Of a stretch of 64,000 nucleotides of DNA, positions 1 to 11,402 are shown one piece after another; within the stretch, counting starts at the first letter, position 1, and the number at the start of each line of letters is the position of its first letter. Location: contig CAJQUW010005729.1 in the NCBI GenBank assembly GCA_907163375.1, forward strand, positions 62,001 to 126,000. The letters run 5' to 3'. The position numbers and the translations under genes were made by a program. Source of the DNA: Prostheceraeus crozeri. Its lineage: Eukaryota; Platyhelminthes; Polycladida; Euryleptidae. Below the pieces are notes generated by a model. That model saw only the letters and a list, made by a program, of their open reading frames with translations, was not told where the DNA came from and did no database searches.

Positions 1-195
1 ACACATTTGGCTATGCTCCAAAAAATCGAGATTTGACACTCCGTGAGGAAATATAAAAATAACTAAGACAGACGAGAAGATGCATTACGTCTAACTACCA
101 TGAAGGTTTGAATAGCATTATCCCACAGGAAGCTCACGGTTAGCGGTCGGTAACTTTGCAACAAGGTGTCGGTCGTGGAGTACTACTGTTGGCCA

Positions 196-385
196 AGGTG
201 CTACTTAGTAAGTGGACAAAAAGGAATTCCTAATACCTTGCAGAGATATGAAAAAGCCGTGCGTCACTTACGGATTGCTGTAAATTCCATCAAGGTGCTT
301 CGATAGCCACGATTCTTTCAGATTCTAAGAGTTCAGATCATTGCAAGTTTTTCTCAATAATGTTGGCCTTCCGATCATTATTAAA
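196..385 (+). repeat. F3 element fragment, copy a
   Basis: This stretch is almost identical to 1052-1240, and both match the interior of the full F3 elements at 37595, 53732 and 60488. Shared landmarks are the TACCTTGCAGAGATATGAAA block, the CGTGCGTC block and TCAATAATGTTGGCC. Neither F3 terminus (CACAGAATTAGA) is present, so it is an internal fragment. The two fragments lie in the same orientation about 670 bases apart, with a foldback between them, so one segmental duplication or two truncated insertions are equally possible. Confidence 0.75.
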
Positions 386-574
386 AAAATGAAGTAAATT
401 AAAGAAACGCAGGAGGCCACAAAGAAAAAAATGTCAATCGCTTTGATGCGCCACAATTCCCGAGCACTTCTATCTTTGAATATAGAGGAGATTGGCAGGC
501 ATGAACTGGTTCTCGCTGGGGCACCACGTTACTTTGATTCTTACATAGGTTTAGTGAAAACATTTTCCAGCAGG

Positions 575-895
575 AAGCCCACTATAAATTTTTGCAGCAA
601 ATAAAATAGCAAAATGACCACTTTTCATCGCAAATTGTACTTAAATAATTTTGAATTCAAACCAAGTCCTTTCTGCAGGAACAACCTACCGTCATCAGGG
701 AAATTTTTAGCTTGATAATTTTAAATATCTTTTGTAGAAATTTATATGCATGTACCCTTCAGTTAGATTGTTTCCTTGATGACGGTAGGTTGTTCCTACA
801 GAAAGGCCTTTGTTTGCATTCAAAATTATTTAAGTACAATTTGCGATGAAAAGTGGTCATCTTGCTATTTTATTTGCTACAAAAACATAGGTTTA
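575..895. repeat. Foldback element with arms of about 115 bp
   Basis: The segment at about 590-708 reappears as its reverse complement at about 772-886, with a spacer of about 65 bases. Shared blocks include AACAACCTACCGTCATCA, CTTAAATAATTTTGAAT and AAATAAAATAGCAA. A few mismatches separate the arms. It encodes no protein of note; an ORF at 776-970 is simply the right arm read through. It looks like a foldback-type non-autonomous element, and I could not define a target duplication. Confidence 0.75.
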
Positions 896-1051
896 GGTAT
901 AGCATTTGTTATTTCAGGATTTATGTCTAGAAAGAGGCAGCATTTTTTAAAAGAAATTAGTTGTTTGTAAGAAATCCAACAATGTGTATAATTTCTGATT
1001 ATAAAATATCATGTAGTATTGTATATTATTGTGCAACAAAAAAATTGAAGA

Positions 1052-1250
1052 AGGTGCTACTTAGTAAGTGGACAAAAAGGAATTCCTAATACCTTGCAGA
1101 GATATGAAAAAGCCGTGCGTCACTTACGGATTGCTGTAAATTCCATCAAGGTGCTTCGATAGCCACGATTCCTTCAGATTCTAAGAGTTCAGATCACTGC
1201 AAGTTTTTCTCAATAATGTTGGCCCTTCCGATCATTATTAAAGAAAACAG
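1052..1250 (+). repeat. F3 element fragment, copy b
   Basis: This is the second copy of the fragment at 196-385, differing at only a few bases and running a little further into F3 (CAGCAGGCGCACGAAAA, which is conserved in the full elements). It has no terminal repeat and no coding potential. Confidence 0.75.
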
Positions 1251-2160
1251 CAGGCGCACGAAAATTGGTTCACCTGATGATTTCATCATCCTCTTCTCAG
1301 CATTCCTCGCTGAATGAAACTAGACAGCGATGTGTGACCAAAGTGATACTACAACACGCACGCCACTCACTCATTGGCTGTTGTCGAAAAGCCTGCTGAC
1401 ATCTTAGTGTTTGAGAGAGTGCGTGTCATTTCCAATAGTGATATTCCTGTAGTATGCGATATACGACTCTTCCTTCCTTACATGTAGAGAATGAAGACTG
1501 AACAAGCAAGTTGTCTAAATCTGGCGATCGATGATATTCACTCACTCGCTCATTTCTCCATGTTAGCCCAATTTTACCTCGGCTATTTTGACTTCTGAAA
1601 ATCCGGGGATTCCTGGAACTTTCCCCTCTGATATTGATGTTCCTATGGTTCAATCGCTCCCACAGTTCAAATCGGTGTCAATTGGTGTCAGTTTTAACAA
1701 CTCAGTCATCTTGTTACTATTGACAGCAGTTCACAATTCAAATTCCATTTTTATTGAAAATATGGATTATTTGAGTATCTTTTGGAAAATGATGGTAGAT
1801 GGCTTTGATGAACGTCATGCTTTGGCAATTATCGCATGGAAATGTCTAAAGACAATATTGGGAGAATGTTTGATTGCATTGAGGTTGTCAAGATAGAAAC
1901 AGTCTACGCATAAGCAAGCGCAATAAATGCTGTGTTCCTGGATATGTTGCTAGCATCTCATGTGAGTCGGGAACATCGCCACAGATAACGTTTCACAGGT
2001 TTCTAAAATCAAATACAGAACTATTATAGAGGTGGATTAGATTATAAACCTCGAAAGTGCTTTGCAAAGCAATGAGAGCAACAACTTCAGATATTGGTGT
2101 GAGCATTTTGAGAAACAGGATTTTGTCAATTTTTCTTGTGATACAAATCAGGAACGCGGA
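1251..2160. other. Unassigned stretch
   Basis: No gene or repeat is recognised here. Two overlapping ORFs on opposite strands (1426-1653 minus, 1588-1896 plus) carry no motif I know and have no supporting context. I treat them as chance ORFs. Confidence 0.5.
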
Positions 2161-2169
2161 GTCGGAGTC

Positions 2170-2225
2170 CCGGAGTCCTATCATTTTTGCCGGAGTCGGA
2201 GTTCTATGAAATGATAGGACTCCGG
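2170..2225. repeat. Hairpin in a GGAGTC-rich repeat
   Basis: CCGGAGTCCTATCATTT at 2170-2186 pairs perfectly with its reverse complement at 2209-2225. The flanks and loop are made of short CGGAGT units. A related version lies at about 2835-2915, where the units recur and CCTTTCAAAATGATAGGACT gives a shorter hairpin. It is a small dispersed palindromic repeat of unknown class. Confidence 0.7.
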
Positions 2226-3138
2226 CCTATAACTAGACCAGAAACATAATACAAACAAATTATTTGTCCTCGTGCATCTCTGTCACTGTCTTGATATCAA
2301 CTTTCTCCATCAAACAAGAGTACAGAAACAGTGCTGCATGCACCGCTTGTAATAGTTGAGCGGATGAACCGTGATAGTGAAAAAAGGATTATCTTTTCAC
2401 TCACACAAATACACACGATTGTCGTAGCATGGATCACACCTACGCACCAAAGGTCACATCAGAAACAAAAGTAAAATATTACTTTGTTTGAGAACAGTAC
2501 TTCTTACGCTAACGTCAATCGTGTGCGATGGCTCCTCCAAATCGCATATTGAAATCGAACGTGTACTCACATTTTCTGGAGAAGCATGGGGGACTTTCCT
2601 GCCCGGTAACACATTTTCCTGCATCAGGTAACACATCAGCAAGATGGGAGAATCCGGATCGTATGCACCCAACCTAAAGCAACTTAAATGTGGTGTATAG
2701 TTGATAAACTTTTATTGAAAATGATTGATAATTGCTACAGCAGTGATCACTAAAAAGGGTTCAAGTGAGCCTATAATGATCCATAATGTAGGTTACCAGT
2801 TTTTTTAAAAAACTAGTCTTCAATACTTGCCACCCAGAGTCGGAGTCGGAATCCTTTCAAAATTAGTCCTATCAATCCCCATAGTCGGAGTCCTTTCAAA
2901 ATGATAGGACTCCGCATTCATGATACAAATAAATCGAGAAAACTGAATCATAACCTTGTAACAGCAGATTATGCAAAACCGCATTGCCTTCCATCGTCTA
3001 AAGTGATCTAACATACGTGGCTCTCAATATCCCACAAGAAGATTGTCTGCATTGAAAATTATCATAAAGGAACTATCAAGAAAATGGAACTGATGAACAC
3101 GGAAGTTTTGCCACAAGATACTCTGTTTGTGAATAAAG

Positions 3139-3247
3139 GAATTATAGCTATCTGTCGAGGGCATAAATTGGAAGATATCTTATCCTAGGGTGGACAGTGC
3201 ACGAGGATATCTTCGAATTTATGCCCGACGACAGATAGCTATAATTT
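3139..3247. repeat. Hairpin H1, GGGCA-type
   Basis: Arms of about 45 bp: ATTATAGCTATCTGTCG, then AGGGCATAAATT, then an AGATATC-containing stem. All three return in inverted order, ending AATTTATGCCC and CGACAGATAGCTATAAT. The loop near 3187-3203 contains GTGGACAGTGCAC, which can fold on itself. H1 shares the AGGGCA...TGCCC frame with hairpins H4 and H6 although its stem sequence differs. Confidence 0.8.
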
Positions 3248-3250
3248 CTA

Positions 3251-3539
3251 TTCATGCCTGAACCATGGACTCTTAGATATTGGCCATCATTATAGCGACG
3301 TCATGACTGAACTAACATGGATTAAAAAAACATTTTTATGACGTAGTCCATAGATGTCGATGAACGAGTAATAGCACTGAAATTATTGTTTGAAATAAAT
3401 ATATATGAAAACAGAGGGCATAAATGGGAAGCTGTAGCTACATTGAAAATACATTGAAATTGGCGAGCATAAATTGGAAATTTCCGATTTATTCCTGACA
3501 ACTTTGATAGAATGCTATGATGTGAGGCATGAATGAAGA
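3251..3539. repeat. Dispersed repeat C, copy 1
   Basis: This matches 25319-25606 in the same orientation, with shared blocks CATGCCTGAACCA, GACGTAGTCCATAGATGTCG, ATGAACGAGTAATAGCA and GAATGCTATGATG. Both copies are preceded directly by a hairpin (H1 here, H3 there), but the two hairpins are unrelated in sequence. No coding potential is seen. Confidence 0.75.
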
Positions 3540-3605
3540 TATATTACCTTTCAAATGACAGCCTACGCACTGACAATTTAGACTAATCATTTGAAAGGTA
3601 ATATA
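3540..3605. repeat. Hairpin H2
   Basis: TATATTACCTTTCAAATGA at 3540-3558 pairs perfectly with 3587-3605. The loop is CAGCCTACGCACTGACAATT plus eight more bases. A left arm identical in sequence occurs at about 41650, in front of the second copy of repeat B, but there the right arm is absent. Confidence 0.85.
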
Positions 3606-3607
3606 TG

Positions 3608-3967
3608 CATTGTTACTGAACTAAAAATCTATGACATCAAAAATCCAAGATTTTGATCTGCAAAAGACTCAAATCTATGATAATTTTCTACATAGCCCAT
3701 GCAGCTCAGAACATTGAAATATGTCAAGCTTGAGATATCTACGAGTCCAAATTGTGAACCATAGGAATCATCTCAATGTCATTTTCACTGGGAATGCGAA
3801 GATGGATGGTGAAATGCTCCTACCTCAATGGTATTGCATGACAAATTAGACGGCCTGAATCATGCAATTAAGGTCGTCTAATTTGGAATTGGAGATATAT
3901 GAACGACTTTCATAGAAAAATGACATGTGAAATATCGGCTGACAACCCTACTTACTCAGTAACAATG
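3608..3967. mobile_element. Repeat B, non-autonomous element, copy 1
   Basis: The element is about 360 bp with terminal inverted repeats CATTGTTACTGA / TCAGTAACAATG. A second, highly similar copy of about the same length lies at 41693-42054. It contains an internal hairpin (CAAATTAGACGGCCT against AGGTCGTCTAATTTG, around 3841-3886). No target duplication is evident at either copy and there is no ORF, so the superfamily is unknown. Confidence 0.75.
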
Positions 3968-5532
3968 ACAAATAATTGCCTCAAATCTATCCGTTATTTA
4001 TGAGATTTGACACCAGTAATGTCGTTTTGTCATATAACTCAAAATTTCCTCCCATGCATCCAATGCAAAATGACATCAGTAATGATGGAAATAAACATCA
4101 CAGGTGACTTCATCTTCTATCTATAAATAGATATCTAAAAATAATGTACAATTGTCAAAGAATACAAAGAAATCATCAATTTCATATACTACATGTGAGA
4201 ATCTTATGTTCTTGCACTAACACACTGTATTTGTTCTGAATCTGTTTTCGTTTCATCATTATCATTTATTCTTGCAAATAAAATGTGGAAGTGTCTTTGA
4301 TGAAACATTTGAGATCGATAGGGAATGCCTTTTTTTATATATTTCCTTTCAAACTATCCAGTATTGGTTCTTCATTATAACTTTGACTCGTCTACAAGCT
4401 GTAGGAAGTAATAAAACCGAATTGCGATGTAATGATCTTATTTAATTTTTATAACAAAAATTTTTCGGCTCACACGCCCTTATCAATGTTATAACATATC
4501 TGGATATAAATAAATATATACAGATAAACACAAATTTCAAAAATTATAGGTAGGTCTATTACTCTACCGTAGTATGATTCCATAGGAATCTGAGTGGCGG
4601 CATTGCACTATGAAACATAGCGCCATAATCAAATACCATAACCAAAGGACCATAATCAAATAATAAATACTGGATACATAATGTCTCGTGGCACAATCTG
4701 GCAAATATTGCCTCTTATCCTTCAAACTATGAATTGCATGAAGTTTCTTTCTGATAAAAATGTTGGTTAGTTTCAGGAATCATGCACTCGTATAAATGAT
4801 AATGCTCGTCATGCCCTTCATAGTGCATTTCCTCTGTTCTACATTAAAATCTGGCATTCATTCTGTAAAATCTAGTATTTGCAATATTTAAAATATTTGG
4901 TCAGGTGAACACAGTCTCACGCTACTAATCATATCAAATTATAGAGAGAGATGTTGTCAATAGATGGCAACAGAATATACTCGTATGTCGGAAGAGCGTG
5001 GCCAAGAGATATTGACGACAAAACCATTGAATGCATTTGTTCATTGCTCGAATTAATAGTTCTGTAAAGATTGCACAATCTAGGATTTGAAATGATAGAA
5101 AAGTTCGATGACAAGCTCTTTTTGAAGTGAGAGAGTCCATGAAATGTTGGAAATGGATTCTCGTTATGTCATGATTGGAGCGAAAATAGTGGACAATTTC
5201 AAAGCATCTACGCCCAGTTCCTCGTGCGAATGTAATTTTGTATTGCTCAGAGGATAAAAACAACGATGCTGCTATCTTGGACATTTCAATAAATTATCAT
5301 TACGTCTATAGATCAACTGACTACATATTGATTTCCACATTGTGAGAATGTGCTCTGATTTGTTAATAAATTGTTCAGAAAAAATCTATTGCTCTGACTG
5401 CGTCAGTGAGCTGAGATGGCTGTTTATGAAATGGCCTATTGAACTGGAGTCTGAGATTCGCCCTCGATATCGAATCGGACATTGATATCTTAAAGAAACC
5501 TGTCTTTGTAAATCAGTGATTTCAGACACCAG
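3968..5532. other. Unassigned AT-rich stretch
   Basis: No gene is recognised. The segment near 4010-4100 carries GACACCAGTAATG and GACATCAGTAATGATGG, the same short sequence that flanks the F1 element at 5533-9127 and, in part, the F1 copy at 18949, so it belongs to a repeat that F1 has used as a target. Minus-strand ORFs at 4929-5284 and 5386-5670 have no recognisable motif; the latter runs into the F1 element. Confidence 0.45.
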
Positions 5533-6304
5533 CATAGAAGTAGATAATAATAGATAATATAGGTTTTCCGACATTAATGTAGAAATATGCAGATCAAATG
5601 TAGACATATGCAGCATGAAATGTGGAAGCATAGAAATGGATGTGATCAAATGTAGAAATATGCATATCAAGTGTAGCTGCTCATCAATAAATTGTACAGA
5701 TTAATCATCAATCACTATAGAGACTATCACTTAGGATGATGATGACAGATTCGAGTGTCATTCAAGGTACCTTTCTTTTATAATTATTTACCCGTCATAC
5801 CATTTCATATGGCTTCTCTAATATAGCTCATGCATCGTGCTAACCAAGTCGAGAATTGAAAAGAGAAAACAAATTGATGAATTTAATTCAAACAATGTTT
5901 AAGCTAAAATATGTATTAACTCCTCTGTTGCCATTTGTGGTTAATGGACCATGACATTTGGGGTTGTGGAAGTAGGAGTCCAAGCCAGGGGAAATCAATT
6001 ATTCGATGATGTCATTTGTACGGCAGTGGAGATTATCGAAGATATAACAAGCTCACATTTGAACAGATAAAGTCTGAGCTATGATTGCGCGAATCCCTTC
6101 AATCTCACATCTCCATTTTCTAGTTATGCCGTTTTCTTGTGACAGGTTTGGCTCTTTGTGCCGTGTGACCGCCGGATTTGACTTTGATGATTTTGACTAA
6201 TGTGATGGAGCCGAAATCGCATTGAAAGCGACGAAGCAACGAAGGCAATGAGAGAAAGAGCACTGCAGACTAGTTGCTCAAAATTGAAGCGACCCTCTCG
6301 CTGT

Positions 6305-6485
6305 GTTTTGAGGAGATCTTGAAGGAGACTCAATGCTAGGCCTAGAATGAGCTGGAGCATCATCAAAAATAAAATGAGCTTCAATGCCGGGGAGAAAGTT
6401 AGGTACTGGTGGTACAAGAACCCAGTTTGTGGCGACACCGCAGTGATGTTTGGCCCCTGCTTTCAGCCACCAAACGAGCAGTGTA
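6305..6485 (-). pseudogene. DDE transposase fragment of F1, copy 1
   Basis: Read on the minus strand, this interval gives PVPNF...AHFIFDDAPAHSRPSIESPS, which resembles the second catalytic aspartate region of IS630-like transposases of the DDE_3 type (usual form FIxDNAPxHxR). The same segment in the copy at 18949-20518 reads HFSFESTPAH. Upstream residues SAKHHCGVATN align with the strand preceding the motif. The Tc1-like insertion at 6486 removes the upstream part. The minus-strand ORF at 6124-6438 and the plus-strand ORF at 6347-6547 are in other frames. This is a fragment with no complete domain, and the identification rests on one short motif plus the better preserved sister copy. Confidence 0.45.
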
Positions 6486-8476
6486 CAGTCCTGGCCATAA
6501 GAAACCGACCACTATGGTTTTCGTATGTATTATTAACCTTAATGTAAATGTACTTCAAATTATTGATTACAAATCAATGAAAATTAAAAACAATTGTGTA
6601 AATAAAATCTCTAATCTCATATAAAAAAAAGATGAAAAAAGCAGTTAATTTGTTTGTCTCCATTAGCTTGCATGCTGCTACTGCTGCTGGGCATAGAGTG
6701 TAGATTGTCCAATGAATGGGCTGGTCATTCTTAGTAACCATATACTTCTGTGATGCTTTTCAGATCTTGCAGTGATGTTCTGCAAGTGCTGTTTGTTGTT
6801 TCTTCTGCTAAAACCCAACAATTCTAAATAGGTTTAATTCGGCGATCGGGTTAATCATGGAGAATAACACATTGATTTAGTTATGCTCCCAGTCTTTCAC
6901 AATCTTCGCAGTCTTCAAAGATATCGGTCCCTCGAATCGACATCCACGAACGATCTCAAGACTATCCTCAAGATTTGTACGATGAATGCTGAGTTGACAG
7001 TCCTTCCTCGTGAACAAGTTGAACAACTCCGCCACGGCCAGAAGCCCCAATTGATACCCCAAGTCTTGAGATTTTTTGGCCACTTCTTTTGCTTTTGTGT
7101 AGCGTGGATTAACCCTGATTTGGTCCTCTCGGCATCTTCCGCTCATACCTGGATTTGAACCACCTATTTTTTGGATTAAAAAAAAATTACTTACTCCATT
7201 GACTGTCCATTCAGAACTTTTTTCCTGCAGAAAGTGATACGCACGCCACGTTTTTACTTGACGTGGTTTTTACAAGAGCTGATTTACGCCGATCGAAGAA
7301 TTTCGCAGCAACGACGTGGCACCGACCGTTCGACTACTAAACGTAGAAACCGGCGTAGTTATGCAGTGTTCACTACATAGTTGCAGTGGGTTGCGTACAT
7401 GCAGATCCTGTAATCAATCAGTCAGTTTGTGAACCCTGCAACTCCTGGTCGAACCACGATCTGTACGACTTCGTAGAACCGTTGATTGCGAACTTTCGTA
7501 TGACAGTGTTTGTACTTGTTTAATTTGAATCAAATTTGAATTTGTCTTTCACTATGTCTTGGCGCAAAATAATGTGATATATTACCTCCGTCAAACCGTC
7601 GTTTGAAGCATACTGAAAAAATGACCTAAATTCACTTTGAGTCATATTTATGACTATGAAACGCTCCTATGCACTGATTGCTGTATACGACGGAATAAAA
7701 GCAGCGTACTAAGTACCTGCGTGCAGCTCCGTAATAATGATACATCAATAAATTGTACTAGCGCTGCAGCAAATAATAGACAATACACACCAATGGGCCA
7801 CTCAGCAGGCGAATATAAGACTATCTACAAATGTGTTATCACTCTGAGCCTGGGGCCGTCGCCCGATTAAACCCTATCGGTCGCCATGGGGTTATATGAA
7901 ACAAAGGTGTGAAGAAACAACCACGTTTCACTGCAGAAACTGGAGAGTCATCATTAAGTAAGTGTATCTAAATATGACACCAGCCAACTCATCACAATTG
8001 GTAACATAGAAAAATAAACTGTTTATCTGAAGTTCGCTAGAATAAATTGACACTCAAAGCGGCACATCCAGGGAACTAAGTTGGGCATGAATTGAAGATT
8101 AAATTAAAACGAATTACTCATTACTGATTTCTAACCCTATTATACAACGTTGGCAGTGCATCTAAGTGAAAATGCGAACCGATTTATGTGGCCGTTATGG
8201 GCATTGCATGAAGCTTAATTTCCATTCTGAGGTTTTATTGTATTGTTGTCTATTTTGTGCCTGGTGCACCAGACGCCAGACGCAGTGCTGAAAGATAATG
8301 ACAACATTGAAAATATTTTGCCTTTTCATTTTCTCTTTTTGCTTATAGAATTAATTTATATTCCTACACATTGTTTTTAATTAATTTTGATTTTGTAATC
8401 ATAATTGTGAATAAGATTATATTAAGGTTAAATAAACATATAAAAACCATAGTGTGTATTTATTTATGCCAAGACG
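6486..8476. mobile_element. Tc1/mariner-like element inserted in F1
   Basis: The left end CAGTCCTGGCCATAAGAAAC is matched by an inverted right end reading CGTCTTGGCATAAATAA on the other strand. The similarity extends inward about 60 bases (CACTATGGTTTT, TTAACCTTAAT). The ends abut TA at 6484-6485 and 8477-8478, the target duplication of Tc1/mariner elements. The uninterrupted F1 copy at 18949 shows where the flanks join (around GTGTACGTGCT). No catalytic DDE motif is recognisable inside, so it is non-autonomous or badly decayed. A minus-strand ORF at 6877-7146 (89 aa, rich in K, R and E) is unassigned. An F2 element sits inside at 8005-8259. Confidence 0.8.
8005..8259 (+). mobile_element. F2 element, degraded copy
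   Basis: This is the most diverged of four copies of a family of about 255 bp (others at 24938, 38081 and 41046). Conserved blocks include ATAAACTGTTTATCTGAAGT, GGAACTAAGTTGGGCATGAA, CATCTAAGTGAAAATGCG and GCATTGCATGAAGCTTAATT. The left end CATAGAAAAATAAACTG is clear; the right end has decayed to TATTTTGTG and no target duplication remains. It lies within the Tc1-like element, making a three-level nest. Confidence 0.8.
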
Positions 8477-9135
8477 TATATACGTGCTCTCCCCAACGTA
8501 CTGCTTGTTTGTATGCAAATCAAAGCCAGCTTCAATATACAATTATTGAAGAAATAGAAATCTCCACTGCCGTACAAATGACATCATCGAATAATTGATT
8601 TCCCCTGGCTTGGACTCCTACTTCCACAACCCCAAATGTTATGGTCCATTACCCACAAATGGCAACAGAGGAGTGAATACATGTTTTAGCTTAAACATTG
8701 TTTGAATTAAATTCATCAATTTGTTTTCTCTTTTCAATTCTCGACTTGGTTAGCACGATGCATGAGCTACATTAGAGAAGCCATATGAAATGGTATGAGG
8801 GGTAAATAATTATGAAAGAAAGGTACCTTGAATGACACTCGAATCTGTCATCATCATCCTAAGTGATAGTCTCTATAGTGATTGATGATCAATCTGTACA
8901 ATATATTGATGAGCAGCTACATTTGATCTGCATATTTCTACATTTGATCACATCCATTTCTATGCTTCCACATTTCATGCTGCATATGTCTACATTTGAT
9001 CTGAAAATGATATTTCATTTACAAAAGCTGATATCTAATTTGCATATTCTACATTTGAGCTGCATATTTCTACATTAATGTCGGAAAGCCTATGGTAGGA
9101 CTTTCTATGGTGTTGTTAATTTCTATGGACACCAG

Positions 9136-9655
9136 TAATGATGGAAATAGACATCTCATAATAAATGAGTCACAAAACTTTAAGTACACACAAGTGAGGA
9201 TATTTTCTACCCTCACATATTGATATCTCTGGCGCTAGGCATCCGTGGATCTGGCTTTTTGTCTCTGTACTAGCATCGTCGTATCACTCGCAACATCGCT
9301 GTATCCTTCAAATTGTATTAATTCGGGTTTTTTGGCTCTGTGTTGAGGTTTTGGTGATCTCCGTTCACTTCGGTCAATTTCATCGCTAATCGATTCCAAC
9401 GTCTTGGATTTCCGCTGTGTCTCTCGTCGTTCTATATTTAGATCCATATCAAGTTATACCATCTAGTGTTCTTCACAGAGGCTTATCTCTGTCATTGATC
9501 TACGTGTGGTGACTTGCCTGTCTGTAGGTGCTAGTATTGTCAGCACTAAAATCAGCTGTTCAGAAAGAAGCTCTCTAAAGGCAGCCTCGCGCAAATTTTC
9601 ATGATTATCGATTTTTGATCACGTGTCGATATCGTCATTCCTACGCAGGACGTTA
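9136..9655. other. Unassigned stretch upstream of LINE-A
   Basis: This lies between the F1 target duplication and the probable 5' region of LINE-A. The first 30 bases resemble the GACATCAGTAATGATGG repeat at 4070. A 70-codon minus-strand ORF (9235-9447) is rich in charged residues but has no recognisable domain. Part of this interval may be 5' untranslated sequence of LINE-A, whose exact start I cannot place. Confidence 0.4.
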
Positions 9656-9788
9656 AACCCGATTAATAACTAGTGAAACTTCACGTCTGGTACAGCTGTT
9701 TGCATAAGGATACTAGAAGGTCTGGCCAAGGTTTCGTGGTCGAATCCCTTGTTGAACGTTCTACTCCATTTTGCTACATTTGTTTTCT

Positions 9789-10541
9789 ATGATGGCTAGT
9801 CGAAATGGTCGAGATATCCTGAATATAACAGAACAAGAACTTTTATCGAGAAAGAACTCTATTAATAGACAAGAATTAGTTGATGCCTTGATTTTGCTTA
9901 AGAGGAAAAATCCCATTGATATCGAAGAAGTTACACAAGCTTTAGAAAGGACTTTGAATGAGCGTCTTGACCCTTTCCTAGAAAGACTGAACCAAATCAC
10001 TTCCACCATCTCTGAAATAAAATCAAGTCATGAATCCTTAAAGACTGAATTTGAAAATTTCAAAAGCCTGAATAACAGCAACATGACTAATTTGATGCAA
10101 GAAATGGAAATGAGAATGGACAGGCAGAATAACATAATTATCACCGGTATTGCAGAACCTGAAGAAGGAAGTATTGAGATAAGAGCGAATCAAGATAAGG
10201 AAGCATGTGAAAGACTGATTGAATGCCTTGATGTATCGCCAGAGGAAATTGCCAGAGTATATCGCATAGGAAAATCTGGTAGAGCAAAGAAAAGTATGAT
10301 AAAAATGACGCTAAAATCAATTAATGCGAAGAAAGAAGTTCCGAGGAAATCACGAAATTTACGGAGGTATCCACACTACAATGGCGTTTATATTAATCCT
10401 GACAGAACTCCTGTTCAACAGCAGCTACATTTCATGCTAAGGAAAGAACTCAAAGAACGCAAAGAAAAGGGTGAAAAAGTTGTAATCTACAAAAATCAAG
10501 TAGTGGAAAAATCGGAAGAAAATTTTCACAGCGGTTTTTAA
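9789..10541 (+). CDS. LINE-A ORF1 protein, L1-type RNA-binding protein
   Basis: An intact ORF of 250 codons from the first ATG at 9789; an upstream in-frame TTG is less likely as a start. ORF1 proteins of this type coat the element RNA and act as nucleic-acid chaperones. Residues about 15-110 are E/K/L-rich and predicted by eye to be coiled coil (LDPFLERLNQ...LMQEMEMRMD). They are followed by an RRM-like stretch starting NIIITGIAEPEE and a basic C-terminal domain (RVYRIGK, then RKELKERKEKG). This order, coiled coil, RRM, CTD, is that of the Transposase_22 (L1 ORF1p) family, also found in several CR1-group elements. The near-final codons GAA AAT TTT contain a possible slippery site A AAT TTT at 10520-10526. 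The stop is TAA at 10539-10541, and ORF2 is open in the -1 frame across it. There is no disabling change. Confidence 0.85.
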   Translation: MMASRNGRDILNITEQELLSRKNSINRQELVDALILLKRKNPIDIEEVTQALERTLNERLDPFLERLNQITSTISEIKSSHESLKTEFENFKSLNNSNMTNLMQEMEMRMDRQNNIIITGIAEPEEGSIEIRANQDKEACERLIECLDVSPEEIARVYRIGKSGRAKKSMIKMTLKSINAKKEVPRKSRNLRRYPHYNGVYINPDRTPVQQQLHFMLRKELKERKEKGEKVVIYKNQVVEKSEENFHSGF

Positions 10542-10843
10542 ATTCGTGTTCTTCTTACAATCGGTTTCCTTCGATAGCTCTGACGAATATTAGATCCCTG
10601 CGTCGAAATTTTGATGAACTCAATACTTTTCTGTCTGCTTTTCTTCCTCAATTGTCACCATCTGCGACACCTGGCTAACATCTGAAGTAGAATCTTCTCT
10701 TATTCACATTCCGAACTATTCTTGCTTTCGTCAAGACCGCGCTGACGGCCGTCGAGGTGGAGGAGTCTGTGCATATGTAGACAACAATTTTGGAGCAGCT
10801 GAGTTGACTACTCGCGATCGTCCAGATTGCTGTGAATCTTTAT
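10526..10843 (+). pseudogene. LINE-A ORF2 part 1, endonuclease N-terminus
   Basis: In the -1 frame relative to ORF1 the sequence is open from 10475 onward and has no ATG before the first conserved endonuclease motif. It encodes PSIALTNIRSLRRN (the metal-binding N of AP-type endonucleases is in TNIRS), then after about 80 bases VTICDTWL, where the family usually has E in the TExWL position, and then GGGVCAYV. One base appears to be missing near 10650, where PQ and VTIC are in different frames. The segment stops at the LINE-B insertion. Continuation is at 14922. Part of a polyprotein of about 865 residues when the three parts are counted together, close to the 870 of LINE-B. Confidence 0.8.
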
Positions 10844-11402
10844 CAGATGCTTTCAGCAGCAGCAACCGCGTCTCTCTCGCTCTCTCTCTCGTTGGTTTTC
10901 TGCAAGTGGTGGTATTTTTGGTCCTTGCTGGCTGGTTTCGGAGCCTCCTCGCTGAAGTTTGGTATCGTCGTACTCGTCGCGTTGTTCTGCATCTTTTGGT
11001 TTTCGTTTCTCCTGGATTCATCCACACAGTGATTCTCTATATCCATCAGTTTTGCGTCGTCTGCGCATGCGCATATCTCATGCCATCGCTTTAGCGCCTA
11101 CACTTCGTATTCTACACGTCTTTCCTTCGTCTCCAACTGATCGTGATATCGATTTTGGTGGCCAGTGCAAAGTGCTGTGTTTGCCGTGACTCACATTGTC
11201 ACATTGTAACATTTCGGAAATTCATTCAGCTATCACAGGAGAAGAGCTATCAAAATTTCTCAGATTTCCGTTGAATAACATCAAAATACGTCGAAGTGTT
11301 TCGTTGCTGTGGTGGTGTATATGAACAGTGCCAAACCCTGACGCTTAGAGGTCCAGGTTCTAGTCTTATACGAAACGTTTTGTTCTTATAATTTTGCATG
11401 CC

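Larger units (their letters stand above)
5533..9127. mobile_element. F1 foldback element, copy 1, with 8-bp target duplication
   Basis: The element starts CATAGAAGTAGATAATAATA and ends TTGTTAATTTCTATG. It is flanked by a perfect 8-bp duplication, GACACCAG, at 5525-5532 and 9128-9135. Inside the ends lie inverted arms of several hundred bases (about 5566-6000 against about 8600-9105) with shared blocks such as GGTTAGCACGATGCATGAGC and CAACAGAGGAG. The centre holds a piece of a DDE transposase on the minus strand and is interrupted at 6486-8476 by a Tc1-like element. The copy at 18949-20518 is the same element without that insertion and in the opposite orientation. Superfamily uncertain: 8-bp duplications fit hAT or Merlin, while the coding remnant looks IS630-like. 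Confidence 0.85.

Noticed and set aside
196-1250. Spaced direct repeats considered as a CRISPR-like array
   Set aside because: Only two units of about 190 bases in a eukaryotic transposon setting; they are pieces of F3.
7140-7180. B-box-like GGTTCAAATCC on the minus strand as a tRNA or SINE
   Set aside because: No A box at the right distance and no T stem of five pairs; the upstream sequence is a run of T.
9235-9447. Charged 70-codon minus-strand ORF considered as an exon
   Set aside because: No motif, no repeat support, and it overlaps the likely 5' region of LINE-A on the other strand.
10731-11094. Several overlapping ORFs of 66-98 codons on both strands
   Set aside because: They cross the LINE-A/LINE-B joint and the CpG-rich 5' region of LINE-B; none keeps a motif across the joint.
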